Assembly (NCBI GenBank): GCA_025345505.1
Contig: JANVCC010000073.1
Span: 2,030,930 to 2,094,929, forward strand
Source of the DNA: Todiramphus chloris collaris
Taxonomy: Eukaryota; Chordata; Aves; Coraciiformes; Alcedinidae
DNA: 64,000 bases
Reading direction: 5' to 3'
The notes under the pieces were generated by a model. It worked only from the letters and a program-made list of their open reading frames with translations. It made no database searches and had not been told where the DNA came from. The first letter of the stretch is position 1, and each line of letters starts with the position of its first letter. Made by a program: the position numbers and the translations under genes. Positions 10,011-21,725 of the stretch are shown in pieces.

Positions 10011-11084
10011 ATGCTGCACGGCCCCGCCGCCATGGGGGAGCCGTGGCAGCCGCAGCAGCAGCGGCTCCCGGGGCTCGGCAACGCCTCGGAGCCCAGCGCC
10101 TGGCCCTCGGCGGCGGGCGGGCCGGGAACGGCGGCTCCGGGAAGCGGCGGCGGCGGCGGCGGCGGCAGCGGGGCCGAGAGCGGGACCGGAGCCGGGGGGA
10201 CCGTGAGCCCCTGGGACATCGCCCTGTGCGCCACGGGGACGGCGGTGGCTGGGGAAAACGCTCTGGTGCTGGCCGTGCTTTTCTACACGCCGAGCCTGCG
10301 GGCTCCCATGTTCCTGCTGATCGGCAGCCTGGCCCTGGCCGATTTGCTGGCGGGGCTGGGGCTGGTGGCCAACTTCGCCGTGCGGTACCTGCTGCGGCCG
10401 CCCAGCGAGGCAGCGGAGCTGGGAGCGGCGGGGCTGCTGCTGGCCGCCTTCTCCGCCTCGGTCTGCAGCTTGCTGGCCATCACCGTGGACCGTTACCTGT
10501 CGCTGTACAACGCTCTGACCTACCACAGCGAGCGCACGCTGGGCTTCACCTGCGCCATGGTGCTGCTGATGTGGCTGCTGTGCTTGGGCGTCGGGCTCCT
10601 GCCCCTCCTGGGCTGGAACTGCCTGCGGGACCAGAGCGCCTGCAGCATCCTGCGGCCCGTCACCAAGGACAACGCGGCGGTGCTGGCCGTCACCTTCCTC
10701 CTCCTCTTCGCCCTCATGATGCAGCTTTACCTGCAGATCTGCAAGATCGCCTTCCGGCATGCCCAGCAGATCGCTGTGCAGCACCAGTTCATCGCCACAG
10801 CTCAGGCCACCTCCACCCGCAAAGGGCTCTCCACCCTCTCGCTCATCCTAGGCACCTTCGCCCTGTGCTGGATCCCCTTTGCCATCTACTCCTTGGTGGC
10901 CGACTCCAGCTATCCCGTGGTCTATACCTACTCCCTGGCGCTGCCTGCCACCTGCAACTCCCTCATCAACCCCATCATCTACGCCTTCAGAAACCCAGAC
11001 ATCCAGAAGTCGCTCTGGCTGGCCTGCTGCGGTTGCATCCCTTCCACGTTCTCCTCCAGACCAAGGACATCCAGCGATGTGTGA
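10011..11084 (+). CDS. Orphan class A GPCR, GPR12-like (GPR3/6/12 family)
   Basis: Single coding exon of 357 codons. The first ATG (10011) follows the acceptor; ATG 10032 lies in a stronger Kozak context (GCCGCCATGG), giving 350 codons. Residues 1-65 are an extracellular Gly/Ala/Ser-rich tail with an N-glycosylation site at N24 and a run of seven Gly at about 46-52. Seven transmembrane helices follow. Motifs seen are DRY (160-162), CWIP (286-289), NPIIY (320-324), a paired-cysteine second extracellular loop (WNCLRD...C), a CCGC palmitoylation cluster and a C-terminal SDV. Absence of a helix-5 proline fits the family. LRAPMFLLIGSLALADLLAG, TYHSERT, NCLRD and CCGCIPS favour GPR12 over GPR3 or GPR6. 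Family members are constitutively active, raise cAMP through Gs and act at the plasma membrane. By neighbourhood (WASF, SLC16A2) I infer a GPR12 ohnolog like the fish/frog gpr185 (GPRx), not GPR12 itself. The symbol is provisional. Confidence 0.93.
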   Translation: MLHGPAAMGEPWQPQQQRLPGLGNASEPSAWPSAAGGPGTAAPGSGGGGGGGSGAESGTGAGGTVSPWDIALCATGTAVAGENALVLAVLFYTPSLRAPMFLLIGSLALADLLAGLGLVANFAVRYLLRPPSEAAELGAAGLLLAAFSASVCSLLAITVDRYLSLYNALTYHSERTLGFTCAMVLLMWLLCLGVGLLPLLGWNCLRDQSACSILRPVTKDNAAVLAVTFLLLFALMMQLYLQICKIAFRHAQQIAVQHQFIATAQATSTRKGLSTLSLILGTFALCWIPFAIYSLVADSSYPVVYTYSLALPATCNSLINPIIYAFRNPDIQKSLWLACCGCIPSTFSSRPRTSSDV

Positions 11085-11175
11085 GGACTGAGCACGGAGC
11101 GAGATGCGCTCCCTTGCTCTCCTCCTCCTCCTTTTCCCCTCTGTCGTCGTTGTTTCCTACTGGGAGGAACCCCCC

Positions 11176-11275
11176 NNNNNNNNNNNNNNNNNNNNNNNNN
11201 NNNNNNNNNNNNNNNNNNNNNNNNNNNNNNNNNNNNNNNNNNNNNNNNNNNNNNNNNNNNNNNNNNNNNNNNNNN
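11176..11275. other. Assembly gap (100 N)
   Basis: Exactly 100 N, the conventional size for a gap of unknown length. It follows a CCCCC run and precedes an A-rich run (11276-11320). It falls 91 bases after the receptor stop codon, so coding sequence is not affected. Confidence 0.99.
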
Positions 11276-11547
11276 AACAAAACAAAAAAAAAAAGAAAAA
11301 AGAAAACAAACAAAAAAAAGGATCTCCGTCCGGTGGCATTTGTCTCCTCCTGGGGTAAGGAGCTGGGGAAGCAGGGGGATTGGCAGCCCTGGCCCGGTGG
11401 CTTCCACCCACCCGGGGCCCATGTCCCACGAGTGGCAGTTTCTGGGAAGGCCACAGGAATGTTTGTGTGGGGAGGGGGCTGGTCCCTGCGGGCGGGATTG
11501 TTGTGCCCATTCCCCTGACATCAGGTCTTGTGATGCTATGCAATAAG

Positions 11548-11660
11548 GGGAGGGGGGGGGAGGGAGGGGAGGGGGAGGAACGGGGAGGGGAGAGAATTCA
11601 GCACCGCGGGGGCGGACAGCTCCGGCGGGCGGGGGGACCCGGGGGGTTGGGGGGGGACTC
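11548..11660 (+). repeat. G-rich low-complexity tract
   Basis: Closely spaced G runs (GGGGAGGGG-type, then CCGCGGGGGCGG and runs near 11640-11655) could form G-quadruplexes on the + strand. It lies in the presumed 3' UTR, just after the gap. Confidence 0.6.
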
Positions 11661-12710
11661 GATGCGTCTTTGTTTCTATGTCGTTTGCAAAGCACTTTGA
11701 GAACCTGGCACTTTAGGGTATGGCCGTTGTTTGGGGCTGTGGCAGGGATGGGGGGGGGACCTGGGGAATCCATTTCCCCCCTCTCCCCCCAAAATAGGGT
11801 CTCACGGTGTGCAGGTGGTGAGGGCAACCTGGGTGCCCTGCACCCCAAGGCTCTGGGGAGGCCGAGGAAGGGCTTTCCTGCCCAGTTTGGGGCCATGGGG
11901 TGATGTGATTCCCCCAGCTGCCCTCACTGCCACACGGATTGTTTACATGGGGTGGGATTTTCATCCAAAGATGGGACCAGGCTTGCTGGGGTTCCGAGAG
12001 TGAAGCCTCTGTAGTCACATGTGTTATTCCAGATGCTACCAATTTAATTTGCTTCATTAGTGAAGCTCCGGTACCCTCATACTCCTCTACTGTCTCATGT
12101 GCTTTGTGGTATTAGTGAGACCATGATGAAGTGTCCTTTATCTTGTGCTTTCTTTTGGCCGAGAAGTGGAATAGTGCATTCAGTGAAAAAAATAAGCAAG
12201 AAACCAAGCAACCTTCAGTGAGATGACGGGGCTGGGAGTGACACATCTCAGGTGGCTCAGGGCAGAGGTGGTGGGTGCTGGTCTGGGGCATGGGAACAGC
12301 TCAGGGGTTGCAGCAGGAGACACCCCCACCACCAGCTGAGCCTGGCGTCCCAAACACATTGCTCTCCTTTAGAGTCAGATGCTGGGATCTCCAGCATCTG
12401 AAAAGCCCCTCTCCAAAAAAAGGAGCTTCTGCAGGTTCTACTGCACCATGGGCAAACCAGACAAAGGTTCCTATCGACACAATCCAATGGCACCAAACCA
12501 CAGCCCGCGTACCGCGGGGTTTTGCGGAAGAGAAGTGTTCTTGCTTTGTGAGGATGGGGTTGGGTGCAGACACAACTGTATTTCCTCCCTGGATCTGTGT
12601 GATGAATTTCCCACTCCTCAGAGCTATGCGCACATGAGAAAGCTATGAATGTCCAAAGTGTGCCTGGGGCTTGGACTCGAGTCTACCTTTGAAAGGTGGC
12701 CAGTCTCTTT

Positions 12711-12748
12711 CTTATTTTATTTATGTATTTATTTATTTATTTTTAATG
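12711..12748 (+). promoter_or_regulatory. AU-rich element cluster
   Basis: Overlapping ATTTA pentamers (TTTATTTATGTATTTATTTA and continuation) form a class-II-like AU-rich element, which in mRNAs typically shortens half-life. It would sit about 1.6 kb into the receptor 3' UTR if that UTR is as long as proposed. Confidence 0.4.
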
Positions 12749-15524
12749 TCCTTTCTCTGTTGAATACCTTGGGCAAAGGCACAATGTTGAAATGGCATAT
12801 ATTTAAAAGTAAATATATATACGGAAGAGTAAAAAATATATACGTATATAAGCACTTTTCACTGCTGATTTTATTTCTTCTGGTTTTGTCAAGAGCAGCC
12901 AGGTCCCTGCAGTTCCTCAATGTGAAAACTCAAGACAGAGTTCGTTTAAACCCAATTGTGAATGCTTCAAAATGTTTTTATACAACCCTGCACAGAAGAC
13001 AGTACTTATTTCCCTTTAAATGAAACTGAGTAATAACTAATCAGCTCTAGAGAAACCTTGACCTGATAAAAAGTTGCATTTTTCTTGTCTTTCCAGTCGA
13101 TTCCCTATTGCAGAAAGTTTTGGTTTTAACAATGTTCTTCTTAGAGTTTAATTGTATACTTGAAGCTTGACTGAGTTTGAAGGGTCCATTGTTATGCTTT
13201 GATGAGGACCAACGGAAAATAAAATCTGCCTGTGGGCCTCCACAGCAACAGGAGCAAGATTTGGGATGTGAGGAGCTACAGCTGAGGATCCAGTCCCTAC
13301 CAGACAGCTCAGTTAGAGCGGCAGTGGAGATGATGCTCCTGGCATCTCCGCTGGAAATGGATTTTCCTCCTGGAAATGTCCTCACTTGCCCAAACACATT
13401 GACAGCAAATTTGTTAGAGACAAACTCTGCTGCCTAAATCTGGTCCTTGCTCTAAGGACACTTTTTATTCTCCTGCGCTAATCCAACTCAGAGTCAGGAG
13501 CAAGATGTGATGCAAGTTAACACTTGGATTTGATGGTCTTAACTTAGCTGAAAAGCAAAAAATCACTGAACAGAATTAGTTCTGTTCTCACTCAAACCAG
13601 GACAGGTGGAGAGCAGCCCTGTAGAGAAGGTTGTGGGGCTATGGGTGGTTGAAAAGCTGGAGCTGAGCTAGCCCTGGACACTGGCAGCCCAGCACCCACT
13701 GCCAGAATACGGCCCCCTGCTCTCCGTTTTCTGGTGTTGAATGTCTTGGTAAACCTCCTCTGGCTGGGATTCCTACGTCACAAGTCATTAGAAAAGTTGA
13801 AGTCTAAAAGCCGTTGATTTAATTATTGTGTTTTTCAGATGAGATACAAGGGGAGAGTGGTAGTTCTAAAGCACAAGGTTTTTAGCCACTGGAAATTTGT
13901 AGGTGTCCATTGATTTCTACAGTTTTCTCCAGGTGGAAAGTGGACCTGCTTGGAGAAGGCTGGTCAACATTTAGTTGGGAAAGCCTCTGTGCCTTCACCC
14001 TGAGGAACAGTCCAGATCTTGCCGTTGTACCTTCAAAAACTAAGCTTTGCAAATAGCTTTGGATAAAAGATGAAGGCCAGAGCCTGGCTCTGCTTACACT
14101 CGTGCCACTCCTGGACCCTACAGGAGCTGGTCTAGAGCTACAGCAGTAGAAACAAGCAGAAAATTGGTCCTGAGCAGTCACACGAGGTGTCTGGCCAGCC
14201 CTGAGCCTATGTCAGAGAGCAGGGCAGACAGGGAAGCGAATCTGTTGCGTATTTGGTTGATTATTTACAGGTTTCTGCTCACCTTTGGCTTTTCTACCAT
14301 GAGCTGGTGGCAAGCAGAATACAGGTATGAAATGCTCTCTGTGCTGGGGGATGGCTGTTCTTAGTCAGGGAGATGAAGAAAGGGCCAGGAGGAGAAAGAA
14401 AGAGAAAACATTCCTCAAATACTCCGTGAAAAGGCAGGGACAGCGTTGGGTGGGACGTAAGCACACCTGCATGAACACCCCAAGGTTTGTGGAGATGTGC
14501 TAGGGTGGGTGTGAGTTTGTACATCTACAACAAGCCCTTGTCCCTGTCCCAGCGTGTTTCAACTGAGAAACTAATAATAATAGTTTAAAAAAAAAAAAGC
14601 TAATGTAACAAACAGACTCTACCAACAAAGCTGCTTAGGTTTTCCTTTCCATTTTGTTCACTTTGGAACCTGGAGCGGTGAAAATAGCTGTTTTTAGCCA
14701 ACTTTATTTCAGTAACCAGCAGTAAATATGGCACGGATCTCAGTCCTGATGTGGCAGCCACAGTCTGTTCATCTCAAACAACGAGTTTCGACTGAACTTT
14801 GAATAAAAACCCCCAAGAAACCATTACTGTTCTCAGTAGGTGATGACGTAGCTCTTTCTTGTAGAACCATCAGATCTGGGGTGGGAAGGGGTCTTTAAAG
14901 AGCCATTGATCTTGGTAATCAGCACTTGTATTGCTATGTACCGACCAGCATCGACAAACTCACGTAATTGTTAGCAGTTAATTAACAGCTCAGTTTTAAT
15001 TGCCAGGAAGAAATGTTCAATGCACACGGTATTTCCTTGTAACTCCTTTCATTCCTTTTCTCTTGGCGAGGTGGTCACACTGCTGTACAGCTGATGGCTT
15101 CTCTTGTATCATTTGTACCTTTTCTGTTTAACAATGCAGTTGCTGTCTGCAAAAAAAACCACCCCCAAGAGCCTCCCTTCAACCTGCAGGTTGTCCCTGC
15201 AACCCTGGTAATGGAGACCCTTCCCATCAGAAAACTCCGCAATACAGAGCATCCTAGGGACAACATCAGACCTGGATCAGAACGGGTGGGCCAAAGCTCT
15301 TTTGTCCCTCACTTTGAGGGATGCAAATAAATTGTCTTTGACTCCAAGGGGGAATAGTTGCCTTCACAAACTCTGCTTGATGTCAAGAGTCATTGTGTCT
15401 AAACCAAGGTTATTCCTCTGCACTTGGAGGGTGCTGCCGTGGGCAGGGGGCTGGAGGTCTGGCAGCACCTCGTACCGATAGCCACTGGGACCACAAGCAC
15501 AGGCTGATGACCTTAGTGCTTTAT

Positions 15525-15792
15525 CAGGGAGTGTAGTGACAGGACCAGGGGTAATGGTTTTAAACAGAAAGAGAGAAGATTTAGGCCAGATATTAAGAGG
15601 TTCTTCATTGTGAGGGTGGTGAGACACTGGAACAGGTTGCCCAGGGAAGCTGCGGATGCCCCATCCCTGGAAGCGTTCAAAGCCAGACTGGGACAGTCTA
15701 GTGGGAGGTGTCCCTGCCCGTGGCAGGAGCGTTGGCACAAGGTGATCTCTAAGGTCCCTACCTAGACAAATCATTCGATGATTCCATGATTT
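15525..15792 (+). mobile_element. CR1 LINE 3' fragment
   Basis: A plus-strand CR1 3' end, including 'gacaggaccaggggtaatgg', 'ggaacaggttgcccagggaagc' and a tail ending CATTCGATGATTCCATGATT. It is about 268 bp, 5' truncated and old. It lies in the proposed receptor 3' UTR. Confidence 0.88.
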
Positions 15793-16565
15793 GGGAGTTG
15801 GAACACTTCCGGCTTGTCCCAGGAAAAGCTCTTTTCCAACTGGGCAGTATCTGGCTAAGGATAAGGCGTAGTGCTGGCTGCTGCTGGCAAAGCAGATGCC
15901 CTTTCAAGTCTGCTGCAACTTGGCTCTGCCTTGCCTTTGCTCTGCACCACGTAGAGTGACAAGGACTGGGCTCCCTTCTAATGTCCCTTGTGAGAAAGTC
16001 AGAATCGGGCCTGGGCAGGATAAAGAACATCCTCCCAAGAGAGCAAATCTTCTAGCTTGGAGGGAGAGAGGGGTTTCTGATGGCAAAGCTCAGCAAGAGA
16101 CTCAGCCAGACTGGGGCAGTCCAGGGCCAGATCCTGCTCTGTGGTCACAAGTGTGGTGACTTCAGTCACCTTCCTGGGGCTCTGAAGCCCAGATCAGCCT
16201 GGCCAGGCTTTGGGCAGCGTCCACTGGAGTCACCTTTAGCAGCACAGACGGGCAGAGCGGGAGTCGCTGGTCCCCATTCCCAGTCCTGCCTCCTCTCCTA
16301 TCGGCTTCCCAGGAACGAGGCCGTTGCACAGCAAATAAAACAGCAACTTATTTTGATGTCAGTGTTTTCATGAGCCTTTTAACTAGACCGGGAAAGTTGA
16401 TCTCAAAGAAAAGTGTACAGTTATCATTCAATTATGGTCCAATCAAGCCCCTTCGATGCACTTTATGAACGAGTGGAAACAAATCAATGCTGTTATTGCA
16501 CTGTATCTCTATTGTGTATAATATTATACATTCATCTGTAAGAGTAATTTATTTTTATTACTGTA

Positions 16566-16571
16566 AATAAA
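16566..16571 (+). terminator. Polyadenylation signal, GPR12-like receptor
   Basis: Canonical AATAAA in TGTAAATAAAACTGTTC, after a long U-rich stretch and followed by TG-rich sequence (GTGATTTGTC), as expected for a cleavage site at about 16585. Confidence 0.5.
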
Positions 16572-17111
16572 ACTGTTCAAGTGATTTGTCAAGAGGATAT
16601 CCAAAAATAGGGGCAGGGAGGGAGGGGTGAGAATTAAAGCATTTGGAGATCTGGGCTCCTGTCCCAGGTATGTGCCACACTGTGCGTGTCTGTGTTTTTA
16701 TTTCCGAGTCAGTTCAGGGCAGGTTTCTGCTTTTCCTCACCCCGGGGAGGGGGTCTGTGTTTCCACGATGAACTGGTTGAGTCTCAGAACGGCACGAGAT
16801 GTTGGAAGGAAGGGCTCAGGCTGCTCGGAGCCGCCACACATGAGGATGGAGTCTTTGCCATCATCAAGCCATCCTCTGCCCTCTGATCACCCAGGCGGCC
16901 AGGGATTAAACACGCGTAGCGATGAATTCATCTTTCGAGAGGCTGTTTCTCCAAAGGAAGGGCTCTCGAGAGATCACAGCTTTCTGCTGCTGCTTCTGTG
17001 CCCTGGCCTCTCTCAGATGGAGAATCCCAGGGCTGATAACTCTCAGCAAAGGGATCCATTGAAGGGAAGCTGACAAAAAGCCAAACTCAAATCTACTTTA
17101 ACCTCTTAAAA

Positions 17112-17182
17112 CCTTTATTATATTTTTTCTTTTTTTTTTCTTTTTTTTTCTTTTTTTTTCTTTCTTTTTTTTTTCTTTTTTA
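17112..17182 (+). repeat. Polypyrimidine (T9-10 C)n tract
   Basis: Repeated CTTTTTTTTT units span about 70 bases. Immediately to the left, TTTATT at 17114-17119 reads AATAAA on the minus strand. Read on the minus strand the A-rich tract precedes that signal, so it is not the poly(A) tail of a retrocopy; it is best taken as a microsatellite. Confidence 0.75.
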
Positions 17183-20100
17183 ATTAGCACATGCATAAAG
17201 TGTCAACAGTTTGGGATTAAGATGACATCTTCTGAACAAATGTCGTTACAAGCGGTGCTTCGGGTAGTTCCAGGTTTCCTCTCTACACTGTACAGAAGAA
17301 AGCTCACGTTGCGACCAACGTAGTCCCTACCTTTCCATCATCGTGTCACGACAGGCAGAACCCACAACACTGGGGAGAAATACACTGGTTCACACGTAGC
17401 AACTGGGTACGGTAGATAGACACAAGCAGCAACATCTACTCACCTATCGACTAAGTGCACATGGTTAAAAGACCCCATCAGACAGTGACCATCTCCTTCT
17501 TTTTGTCATGTCAACTATATAACACTGGAAGTCAAGTTATGGGCTGCAGCAGGTGACCCTCCCATGGGAGGGCCACCCATCTCCCATCAGCTGCAAGTCG
17601 AAGGAAATACTGGTAATACTTCTGCCGGTATTAAAAAAAATGAGCCTTTTCCAGGAGCCTTTTGGAGCATCGGGGCAGCCCCGCTCATGCTGAGCACCCT
17701 GGGAAGGCATCTGGAAGGTGCCACCAGGCTGTCACCTCCTTGTCCCTGCTGTGCCACCCCGGCAGAGCTGAAGCCAACCTCGCCAAAGACCGACCCCAGC
17801 CCTGGCTCCAGGCTGTTTGTACGAACAGACGGTGCCAAGAGGGGAGAAAACTGCTTTTAAAATGCCTGGCTCGAGCTGGCTGCTCACAGATGCTCTATAT
17901 GAGGTTGCCCCAATGCTCCAGGAGGTTTCCCTATAGCTTGTAGGTGCTGAGTTTAGGTAGTGCAGAGGGGTTTGGGGGTGTTTGAGGTGCTCCCAGCCCA
18001 GCCTGGGCTAGCCTTGATCCCTGGGATGGGACACAGAAGATGATCCTCACTTGCCTTCAGTGCCCTCCAGAATAACACTCCTGCCTCACCCGGAGGTGTT
18101 TGTGCTCCTGCTTCACTCTGAAGGTGGTAGAAACCTGGCAGTGGGATGGCTTCTGTCCTGCCACACAGCTGGCATTGCCACGCTGGCCCTGGGCTGGGGC
18201 AGGAGGTGCAGGAGGAAGAGGAGGAAGGCTCTCCAGCCTGAATGCTTGTCCCACAGTGGCAGCAATGCCCGTAGCCTGGAGCAGACCCACCAGCATGAAA
18301 GTGGTGACTGGGTTTGTCCCCTCCCTTCACGGCCACTGTGTCCTCTTGGGGACTATCCCCATGCTGAAGCCTCAACATTTCCACGTGCACCTGGAGACAC
18401 GTGGTTGCTGGAGCAGGTTTTCCTTGGGTTGTCCAAGAGCAGAGGAAAAGCTGCTCTGAAAGCCACCTCTGCCAACTGTGGGGTACCAGCCCATGAGCAA
18501 GGAAGGAGGAATCCTAGTGGATACCCCAGGGGCTGGCCAGGACCAGGTTTCCACCCAGGGGAGGACAGGCTGAGCATCAGAAATACCTGGAAATGCTCTG
18601 CCCTTCCCCAGCTCATCCAGCCCAGCCACCCCGTGAAGACCCACGCTCCTCAGCCATGCAATGGGGACCTCCAGAAAAGGCACTTGTGTCAGGAAGGAGC
18701 TGCGTTCCCAACAGGAACACTGGACCCCAGCCAAGAGGGGAGAGGGGGGGGAAGTGCCAGCAACGCTCCACCAGCAACCCAAACTCACACCGGGTTTGGG
18801 ATTCCCCCAGGCAGGTCAAGCAGCCCTGGAATGAAGGAAGTCTCGTCAGATGGGGAACCATCAGCCCTAAAATGCTCCTAAAAATGCATTTTGGAGAAAA
18901 AGGTTTCTTTTTCTACTGGGGATTTTCTCTCTTTTCCTAATCTGCTCTGATCTGAAGTGAAAGGCATCACAAAGAGAGGCCCCATTTGTAGAAATGTTGC
19001 CAGTTCTGAAGGTAAACCTGAAACATCTCAGCAGAAAAACAGCTTTAGGGGTGGGTGGGGGTGAGGAGGGGTTGCTGCTCATAACTGTGATTTTTTGAGA
19101 CCCTTGGGGTGTCAGTGCATGTAACTCTGATTTCTGGAGTCCTGACAGGACCATTCCAAAGATGCACCTGGACATCAACAGCTCCTCAACGTATATCCCA
19201 GTAACCCCATCAGGCTCAAAGTTCACTTTGTTTCTAACGCAAGATTTTTATGGTTAGGTGGGGTTTTTTTTATGTCCAAAAGTGACTTTCCATGGAGTAA
19301 GTGTTCCCAGGTGAGGCACGAGGTGCACACAGCCACCAGTAACAAGTGAGAATCAATGGGATTGGGAACACTTGAGCTGGGGTGGGACCTTCAGGGACAA
19401 AAGCACCTCCTAGGGTAGAAGTAGATTCATTCCCTTGTTGAAATGTGGGCTGATATCCTGCTTGTTCTGTAGCGCTGATTTCTTAGGAACTGGTTGCTGA
19501 AAGTGTTTATGGTGATAGCTGCTCCATTTTTTGGTGGCTAGCTGGGAAGCAGCATTGGGGACCCCTCAAGGTCCAGAGGAAGAAGACAGAACAGGTTTTT
19601 TTCTTCTGGAAACCACATGTAAGTTGTTTGATTGCTTATTAAGTTTTGGGGGGTGGGAGGTGGTGGTGGCTGTTCTTTTAGATTCCTTGGCTGAGCTACC
19701 CCAAATCAAAAAAAGAACTTTTAAGTTGTTCATCTTAATGAATGGTTTTTCACACTGTGGTCTGTAGACCACGAATGGTCTGGAGGAGCAGGCTGCTGGA
19801 GCTGCTGCCTTCTATCTATTGAAATACAACAGGAACAGCTTTCTCCTCCTGGCTTTCTGCAGTTAGCTCCCATCTTTCCTTCTCAGGTGTTTATCTTGTG
19901 CTACCTTTTGTCCTCATTATATTTGAGGGTCAACACCAAAACTGGAAAAGGGGCAATAAAGCTAAGGGAGAACACAAGCAGGTTGCCCTGCAGTGCTCTG
20001 GGGCTGTAACCTGCTGGGACAGGTCCCCAAGTAGAGGTGCTACAAACCTGAGGGAGAGGACTAGGCAGAACTTCAGACACACCAGCTTTGAAGCCTAATA

Positions 20101-21650
20101 TGGGGTCACAGATAGTGCCTCCTCTCTGGTGTTTCCCTGCTTGCTTCTCAAAGCCCTCCCATGGCAGAGCTTCTGTGACCTGCTTCAGAGTTTCTCCCTC
20201 TTCACCTTGAGAAAGGTCTCCCTGAGATCCGATTCAACTCCTCTCCACCGCAACTCAATCTCCTGCCTTGTGCTTTGGTCCAGCACGTGTATGAAGAGCG
20301 TGTATGTTCTTCTCACTGCCCTTCGTTGTTCCTCTGAAGAAGGTTTTACCTACCAGAGGATATTCTTGCTTGGAGTGGTGGGAGCATAACCTACCTAAGA
20401 TGCCAAGTTATTTTCATTCTGTTTTGTTTCTTCCTCTCTACACAGCTAAGTTCTAGGTCTACCATTGGGTTGAAAGTCCACCGTGGCCAGCTCGGTCTCC
20501 TGGCATTGCCACTGTGGAAGAGGCGTGTAGGGAAAGGCTCATTCCACACACTCGTGGACTCACAAGGTCCAAAACACAATGGCTAAGAGCAGCTTTAAGC
20601 TTTAAGACAAAAAAAACTCCAAACCTACAAAGGGACCTCTGAGTGCTGCTCTAAAGGTGGCACCCGTGGGATGATGTCTATCAGGAGTGATGCCTGTGGG
20701 GAGGACAAAGCATCTGTGATCTACCATCAGGTAGTGCTGTGGAGATGTCTGTGGCCTCGGGGCCCTGTACCCGTGGAAGACAGGTATTAATATTGATAAT
20801 GTCACATCAGCATTGCCTTCAGGGGACACCGTGGCCAAGCGTGTCTCATCCAGGTCCTGCCTGGAGATTTCCCACAGTGAGAGCTCATCCCTTGCTGCAG
20901 GCTCTGCCTCAGCCTAGTGACACCACCGGGATGGTGTCCCCCTTTGGGAGCATCCCTGTGTCCTCCTCCCACCCTGCCTGTGGGCATGGTACTGAAGGCT
21001 TTGAGGCAAAGCCCTCACTGAAGTTTTTGACTCTGGGGATTTTTTTTTTTTTCCTTCCCTCCCCCAGCAAAATTCAGGTGCAATTCCCACGGGGAGAAAG
21101 TGGAGCTTGAGTTGAGTGGTCCTAGAAAACATGAGCTTTGTTGAAAGACCACCAGATTCACAGGAAAAAAAACAAACCACACCTTTGACTCTCAAAAAGA
21201 CCAAAATACTTCAAAGTCTAGTCTGGGACTGAGTGCCTGAAGGAGGACACTTTCTGTGAGCTAGGAGGGCATTGTGTGAGCAGCTCCAAGAGTCGGCAGG
21301 TAGCTGCGAAGCTGTACCTGGAGAAGATTCCTACCTTGAACATGGTCATCCCAGAGGAGCACTGCTGTGTGGGGTCTGGGCAAGTGGCCACCCATGGGGA
21401 GACAAAACCAGCATGTCTTGGCACTCCTGTGCTTTGCTCAGGCACTTCTGCGTGGGGATAGTGGAGGGGTGAGGGAGCCCCACTGCTGCCATCAGCGGGG
21501 GGTTGGGGGGGGATGCAGTTGTGGTGCTGGTCAGGGGTCACCTAAGGAAGGGACAACAGTTCTCAGGGTGCTGCTGCCCAATTGAGGGTAAACTCAGGGG
21601 TGAGTGAGCATTTGAGGCTTCTAAAGTGCAGTGCAGGTTATATGGTCTTT

Positions 21651-21725
21651 GCTGTAAACTGTAAACTCCTCAGGACAGGGTCCTTGCCCTAATTTGTCTA
21701 TTTTTATTTTTTTTTAATCTGTAAA
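21651..21725 (+). mobile_element. Ancient L2/MIR-like 3' end remnant
   Basis: CTGTAAACTCCTCAGGACAG followed by GGTCCTTGCCCTAATTTGTC resembles the conserved 3' terminus shared by amniote L2/MIR elements, with a T-rich stretch after it. It is short and degenerate, so a chance match is possible. Confidence 0.35.

Larger units (their letters stand above)
9350..11100. promoter_or_regulatory. CpG island over receptor promoter and coding exon
   Basis: Dense CpG and very high GC span the TATA box, leader, intron and coding exon. The G-run at 9380-9410 and C-runs at about 9887 add quadruplex-prone sequence. Such GC often causes gaps in bird assemblies, and there is one just downstream. Confidence 0.75.
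11085..16585 (+). other. Probable long 3' UTR of GPR12-like receptor
   Basis: From the stop, GC-rich sequence crosses the gap and passes at about 12.0 kb into AT-rich sequence typical of 3' UTRs. There is an ATTTA-rich stretch at 12711-12748. The best 3' end is AATAAA at 16566-16571, preceded by U-rich sequence with TGTATAATATTATACATTC. Earlier AATAAA sites near 13216 and 14806 could give shorter forms. A CR1 copy at 15525-15792 lies inside. No open frame here has coding character. Extent is inferred; RNA data would settle it. Confidence 0.45.

Noticed and set aside
9329-10784. Long minus-strand frames (301 and 268 codons) opposite the receptor
   Set aside because: Antisense of the receptor promoter and exon. 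Composition mirrors CpG-rich DNA and no domain is recognised.
9800-11518. 572-codon + frame overlapping the receptor
   Set aside because: It is frame-shifted relative to the receptor and runs through the N gap. It has no transmembrane pattern and is an Arg/Pro/Ala-rich shadow of GC-rich coding DNA.
12649-13023. 124-codon + frame with hydrophobic stretch
   Set aside because: Comes from the AT-rich ATTTA/T-rich sequence of the receptor's presumed 3' UTR. The apparent membrane segment is a translation of T runs.
18051-18881. 276-codon + frame
   Set aside because: No recognised domain, overlapped by comparable frames on the other strand, and without a plausible promoter.
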